Positions 5,856 to 8,517 of a DNA stretch of 8,517 nt are shown here, one piece after another. The stretch's first letter is position 1. The number at the start of each line of letters is the position of its first letter. Made by a program: the position numbers and the translations under genes. The DNA is from JAAFHS01 sp031396505. GTDB taxonomy: Bacteria; Pseudomonadota; Alphaproteobacteria; Rhodobacterales; Rhodobacteraceae. The stretch lies in assembly GCA_031396505.1 (NCBI GenBank), contig JANNKX010000186.1, positions 1 to 8,517 of the forward strand, given 5' to 3'. The notes under the pieces are model-generated. The model searched no databases. It worked only from the letters and a program-made list of their open reading frames with translations, and was not told the origin of the DNA.

Positions 5856-6738
5856 CCGTCAGCCCCTCTGGCTCTGCCAACCCGTTTGCCCGGCAACACG
5901 CCGTCAGCGTATTGGCCAGCAGGCAGGCAATCGTCATCGGCCCCACCCCCCCCGGCACCGGCGTGATCGCCCCCGCCACTGCTGCGGCGCTGGCAAATTC
6001 CACGTCCCCCACCAGCCGCGTCTTGCCGTCGCGTTCCACCCGGTTGATCCCCACATCAATCACCGTCGCCCCCGGTTTGACATAGTCGCCCGTGATCATC
6101 TCAGGCTTGCCCACCGCCGCCACCAGAATATCCGCCCCCCGGCACACCGCTGCCAAGTCGCGGGTCCGCGAATGTGCAATCGTCACCGTGCAACTGTCGC
6201 CCAGCAGCAGTTGCGCCATCGGCTTGCCCACAATATTGCTGCGCCCCACCACCACCGCATTCATCCCCGACAGCGATCCGTGATGATCCCGCAGCATCAT
6301 CAGACACCCCAGCGGCGTGCAGGGCACCATGCTTTTCTGCCCCGTCCCGAGCAGCCCCACGTTCGAGATATGAAACCCGTCCACATCCTTGGCCGGATCA
6401 ATCGTGTTGATGATCAGTTCCGCATTCAGATGCGAAGGCAGCGGCAGTTGCACCAAAATCCCATGCACCGCCGCATCCGCATTCAAACGCCGCACCAGCG
6501 CAAGCAGATCGTCCTCGCCCGTATCCACCGCCAACCGATGCTCAAACGATGCCATCCCCACCTCAATGGTCGACGCATGCTTGTTGCGCACATAAACCTG
6601 TGACGCCGGATCCTCGCCCACCAGCACCACCGCCAGCCCCGGCGTGATCCCATGTTCCTCAACCAACCGCGCCACATGGCCCTGCACCTGCCCCCGCACC
6701 CGCGCCGCAAAGGCCTTGCCGTCGATGATGGTCGTCAT
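5851..6738 (-). CDS. folD: Bifunctional methylene-THF dehydrogenase / methenyl-THF cyclohydrolase
   Basis: A 295-residue cytoplasmic enzyme interconverting 5,10-methylene-, 5,10-methenyl- and 10-formyl-THF with NADP. Seen: VGEDPASQVYVRNK with Y49 and K53 (the Y-x-x-x-K catalytic pair), VQLPLP with Q97, DVDG with D120, the nucleotide-binding stretch VVVGRSNIVGKPMAQLL and the C-terminal PVPGGVGPMT signature. Each E. coli catalytic residue is matched with a one-residue offset. The start at 6738 is supported by MTTIIDGKAFA, the normal N-terminus, and by AAGGA upstream; the open frame farther upstream is only the reverse of other coding sequence. Its ATG overlaps the stop of the 83-aa membrane protein gene (ATGA, 6738-6735), pointing to coupled translation. 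With formate-THF ligase in the same block it forms a formate-to-methylene-THF route. Length and motifs are normal. Confidence 0.97.
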   Translation of the reverse strand: MTTIIDGKAFAARVRGQVQGHVARLVEEHGITPGLAVVLVGEDPASQVYVRNKHASTIEVGMASFEHRLAVDTGEDDLLALVRRLNADAAVHGILVQLPLPSHLNAELIINTIDPAKDVDGFHISNVGLLGTGQKSMVPCTPLGCLMMLRDHHGSLSGMNAVVVGRSNIVGKPMAQLLLGDSCTVTIAHSRTRDLAAVCRGADILVAAVGKPEMITGDYVKPGATVIDVGINRVERDGKTRLVGDVEFASAAAVAGAITPVPGGVGPMTIACLLANTLTACCRANGLAEPEGLTA

Positions 6739-6986
6739 TTTGGATCGTCCTTTTCGATGATCGGCTTCAAGGTGTGGGCTTCGTATTTGTAGTAGCGAAG
6801 AAATGCACGCCACAGCGGAACCGACAGTGCAAAGCCCAGGCCAATAGCCAAATACGCCATGTTTGGAGACAGCCACCTTACAATCAGCACCGTTCCAACA
6901 ACGACGGCTACCGTTGAAATTAGCACAAGCAATAGCACCAACAACTCTAACCCTCGCCCACCCGGCCTGCCGTGATGAGTCGCCAT
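6735..6986 (-). CDS. Small two-helix membrane protein of unknown function
   Basis: An 83-residue protein that I do not recognise. Seen: a basic glycine-rich N-terminus (residues 1-12), a strongly hydrophobic helix at about 13-37, a short polar turn containing RWLSPNM, a second helix at about 44-61, and a charged tail rich in Lys, Tyr and acidic residues (62-83). Basic residues at both ends predict that both termini face the cytoplasm. It starts 3 nt after the chorismate-mutase-like stop, with GAAGG as Shine-Dalgarno inside that gene's end, and its TGA overlaps the folD ATG. This tight packing is good evidence that it is a real gene. Its G+C is lower than its neighbours': 61 of 120 bases in 6781-6900, against 41 of 60 (7081-7140) and 44 of 60 (6661-6720). 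No function is proposed. Confidence 0.8.
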   Translation of the reverse strand: MATHHGRPGGRGLELLVLLLVLISTVAVVVGTVLIVRWLSPNMAYLAIGLGFALSVPLWRAFLRYYKYEAHTLKPIIEKDDPK

Positions 6987-6989
6987 ACC

Positions 6990-7301
6990 TCAGCCCTTCC
7001 GCAAACTATCCGGCCCCAGCCGGCTTTCCTCGCGCGCGATGGACCAGTCGATCAGCCGCCGCCACAGTTTCTCAACCAGATCGGGCGGCAGCCCGTAAAC
7101 CTCTGCATGGCGGCGCACGTTGCGCACCACCTCTTCCACCCGCGCATCAATCCGCGCAGGCAGATCGACCTCGGCCTTGATCTCGCCCGCACGGTCGATA
7201 TAGCCCGCGCGTTCCGCAAACAGACGCACAAGCTGTTCGTCCAGCGCGTCGATCCCCGCGCGGATATCTGCCATCGTGGTGCAGTCTTTCGGTGCTTTCA
7301 T
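6990..7301 (-). CDS. AroQ-type chorismate mutase-like protein, PchB-like
   Basis: A 103-residue all-helical AroQ-fold protein. Chorismate mutases convert chorismate to prephenate; the relative PchB also cleaves isochorismate to salicylate and pyruvate. From memory of Pseudomonas PchB, the first 43 residues align without gaps (MKAPKDCTTMADIR here, MKTPEDCTGLADIR there), with R14, R31 and K42 all kept. The residue matching PchB Q90 is Glu (E91), as in some other mutases. The alignment and a GGAG 6 nt upstream (7311-7308) favour ATG at 7301; in-frame ATGs at 7307, 7313 and 7316 and a TTG at 7352 are alternatives. It sits 60 nt after formate-THF ligase and 3 nt before the membrane protein gene, an unexpected place for an aromatic-pathway enzyme. 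Chorismate mutase activity is likelier than salicylate formation, as no isochorismate synthase is seen. Confidence 0.85.
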   Translation of the reverse strand: MKAPKDCTTMADIRAGIDALDEQLVRLFAERAGYIDRAGEIKAEVDLPARIDARVEEVVRNVRRHAEVYGLPPDLVEKLWRRLIDWSIAREESRLGPDSLRKG

Positions 7302-7307
7302 GCGCAT

Positions 7308-7311
7308 CTCC
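7308..7311 (-). promoter_or_regulatory. Ribosome binding site deciding the chorismate-mutase-like start
   Basis: GGAG (7311-7308 on the minus strand) lies 6 nt before the ATG at 7301. It is itself between three other in-frame ATGs, so it selects 7301 over 7307 (no spacing) and the two ATGs that precede it. Confidence 0.6.
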
Positions 7312-7318
7312 ATCATCC

Positions 7319-7344
7319 GCCCCGGTTTAATCGCCAACCGGGGC
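7319..7344 (-). promoter_or_regulatory. Strong hairpin in the leader of the chorismate-mutase-like gene
   Basis: A perfect 9-bp stem pairs 7319-7327 with 7336-7344 (GCCCCGGTT/AACCGGGGC) around an 8-nt loop. It lies 17 nt past the formate-THF ligase stop and 7 nt before the GGAG of the next gene. No T-run follows, so it is unlikely to be a full terminator. It could protect the upstream message from 3' decay or tune translation of the downstream genes. Confidence 0.5.
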
Positions 7345-7361
7345 CATGACAATGTGACGTA

Positions 7362-8516
7362 TCAGAACAGCCCTTCGACAAACCCCTGATCATTCAGGCG
7401 GATCACTTCCGCGCTTGGCACCTTTGGCAAGCCCGGCATCGTCATGATCTCACCGCAGATCGCCACGATGAATCCCGCCCCTGCGCTCAATCGCACTTCG
7501 CGCACGGGGATCGTATGGCCTGTCGGCGCACCGCGCACCGTGGGGTCGGTTGTGAACGAATACTGCGTCTTCGCGATGCAGATCGGCAGATGGCCATAGC
7601 CCGCCGCCTCCCACGTCTTCAACTGATCACGGATCGACTTGTCGGCAATCACCTCATCCGCGTGGTAGATGCGCTTGGCGATGGTTTCGATCTTTTTGAA
7701 CAGCGCCATGTCATCGGGATACAGCGGCGCAAAGTTCGACGGCCCTTCGGCCATCGCCACAACCTTATGCGCCAGCTCTTCAATCCCCGCCGACCCCTGC
7801 GCCCAATGCTTGCACAGAATGGCCTCGGCCCCCTGTTCGGCGACATAGGCCGTCACCGCCGCCACTTCGGCATCCGTATCGCTGTAGAAATGGTTGATCG
7901 CGACCACCACTGGCACGCCAAAGCCTTTGACGTTCGCAATATGCCGCCCAAGGTTCGGGCAGCCCTTCTGAACCGCCTCCACATTCTCGGCCCCAAGGTC
8001 GGCCTTCGCCACGCCGCCATTCATCTTCATCGCGCGCACCGTGGCCACGATCACGGCGGCTGATGGCTTTAGCCCCGCTTTGCGGCACTTGATGTCAAAG
8101 AACTTTTCCGCCCCCAGATCGGCCCCGAAACCCGCTTCCGTCACCACATACTCGCCCAGCTTCAACGCCGTCTTCGTCGCGATCACCGAATTGCAGCCAT
8201 GCGCGATATTCGCAAACGGCCCGCCATGCACAAAGGCCGGGTTGTTCTCCAGGGTCTGCACCAGATTGGGCTGCATCGCATCCTTCAACAGCACCGTCAT
8301 CGCGCCATCGGCCTTGATGTCGCGTGCATAGATCGCCTTCTTGTCCCGCGTGTAGGCCACCACGATATCGCCCAACCGCTTTTGCAGATCGGCCAGATCA
8401 TTCGACAGACACAGGATCGCCATCACCTCCGACGCTACCGTGATGTCAAAGCCGGTCTGGCGCGGAAAGCCGTTGGAAACCCCACCCAAGGACACCACGA
8501 TATCGCGCAGCGCCCG
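7362..8516 (-). CDS. fhs: Formate--tetrahydrofolate ligase, C-terminal 384 residues (runs off right edge)
   Basis: Cytoplasmic enzyme forming 10-formyl-THF from formate, THF and ATP. The 384 residues seen cover about two thirds of the usual length of about 557; the N-terminal part, with the ATP-binding P-loop, is outside the window and the frame is open at the edge. Seen: RDIVVSLGGVSNGFPRQTGFDITVASEVMA at the start of the fragment, GPFANIAHGCNS, TEAGFGADLGAEKFFDIKCR, and the C-terminal GEIMTMPGLPKVPSAE block followed by a normal GLF end. No break or odd residue was noticed. It is the first gene seen of the block that also carries folD, whose product uses 10-formyl-THF; together they feed formate into methylene-THF or run in reverse to release formate. 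Its promoter lies outside. Confidence 0.96.
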   Translation of the reverse strand, partial: RALRDIVVSLGGVSNGFPRQTGFDITVASEVMAILCLSNDLADLQKRLGDIVVAYTRDKKAIYARDIKADGAMTVLLKDAMQPNLVQTLENNPAFVHGGPFANIAHGCNSVIATKTALKLGEYVVTEAGFGADLGAEKFFDIKCRKAGLKPSAAVIVATVRAMKMNGGVAKADLGAENVEAVQKGCPNLGRHIANVKGFGVPVVVAINHFYSDTDAEVAAVTAYVAEQGAEAILCKHWAQGSAGIEELAHKVVAMAEGPSNFAPLYPDDMALFKKIETIAKRIYHADEVIADKSIRDQLKTWEAAGYGHLPICIAKTQYSFTTDPTVRGAPTGHTIPVREVRLSAGAGFIVAICGEIMTMPGLPKVPSAEVIRLNDQGFVEGLF

Positions 8517-8517
8517 G

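Noticed and set aside
5729..6085. A 118-codon plus-strand open frame starting in the AT-rich island.
   Set aside because: Most of it is antisense to folD, and the part before that spans hairpins. No Shine-Dalgarno or motif supports it.
6568..6592. FolD has Ala where many relatives have a second Lys after the YVRNK motif, which at first suggested loss of the catalytic lysine.
   Set aside because: The catalytic lysine is the one four residues after the tyrosine (Y-x-x-x-K), here K53, and it is present. The changed position is the non-catalytic second Lys.
6739..6876. Possible 46-residue N-terminal extension of FolD.
   Set aside because: It is out of frame with, and fully overlaps, the 83-aa membrane protein gene, while ATG 6738 has a ribosome site and the normal FolD N-terminus.

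Overview
The window looks like a chromosomal segment of an alphaproteobacterium, most likely Rhodobacterales/Rhodobacteraceae. It is GC-rich. The FolD, formate-THF ligase, chorismate-mutase-like and YmdB-like proteins all have the form I associate with that order. No mobile element, tRNA, rRNA or CRISPR array was seen. This is mainly housekeeping and repair territory rather than an accessory island, and I did not find a clearly new multigene system.

Left block (1-2272, all minus strand, transcribed right to left): a YmdB-type phosphodiesterase gene (2272 to 1460) split by one in-frame TAG at 1631-1633, then a DMT/EamA transporter whose GTG start overlaps the YmdB stop, then the first 178 residues of an SLC13-family carrier that runs off the left edge. 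They probably form one operon.

Centre (2273-5588): an 80-bp divergent spacer with two candidate promoters back to back, each with its -10 hexamer ending 6 nt before the ATG. This suggests leaderless transcripts both ways. On the plus strand are a ligase-associated Lhr-type DEXH helicase (796 aa) and, 158 bp later, the PdeM-type metallophosphoesterase (228 aa). These are two of the usual four members of the bacterial DNA-damage cassette; the ATP-dependent ligase and the exonuclease are not in this window. GC-rich palindromes of similar form lie before and after pdeM.

Convergent spacer (5589-5850): it holds the second palindrome, an AT-rich island (16 G+C in the 60 bases 5701-5760), three spaced AAAAGTC repeats, a TTGAC-N4-GTCAA palindrome and a series of hairpins after folD.

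Right block (5851-8517, all minus strand): formate-THF ligase (C-terminal 384 residues, running off the right edge), a PchB-like AroQ chorismate mutase, an unknown 83-aa two-helix membrane protein and folD, packed with a 3-nt gap and an ATGA overlap. Formate-THF ligase and FolD together convert formate + THF to 5,10-methylene-THF. The roles of the two genes between them are not explained by that pathway.

The plus strand is C-rich over genes of both orientations, so the minus strand is probably the leading strand and helicase/pdeM would face the replication fork.
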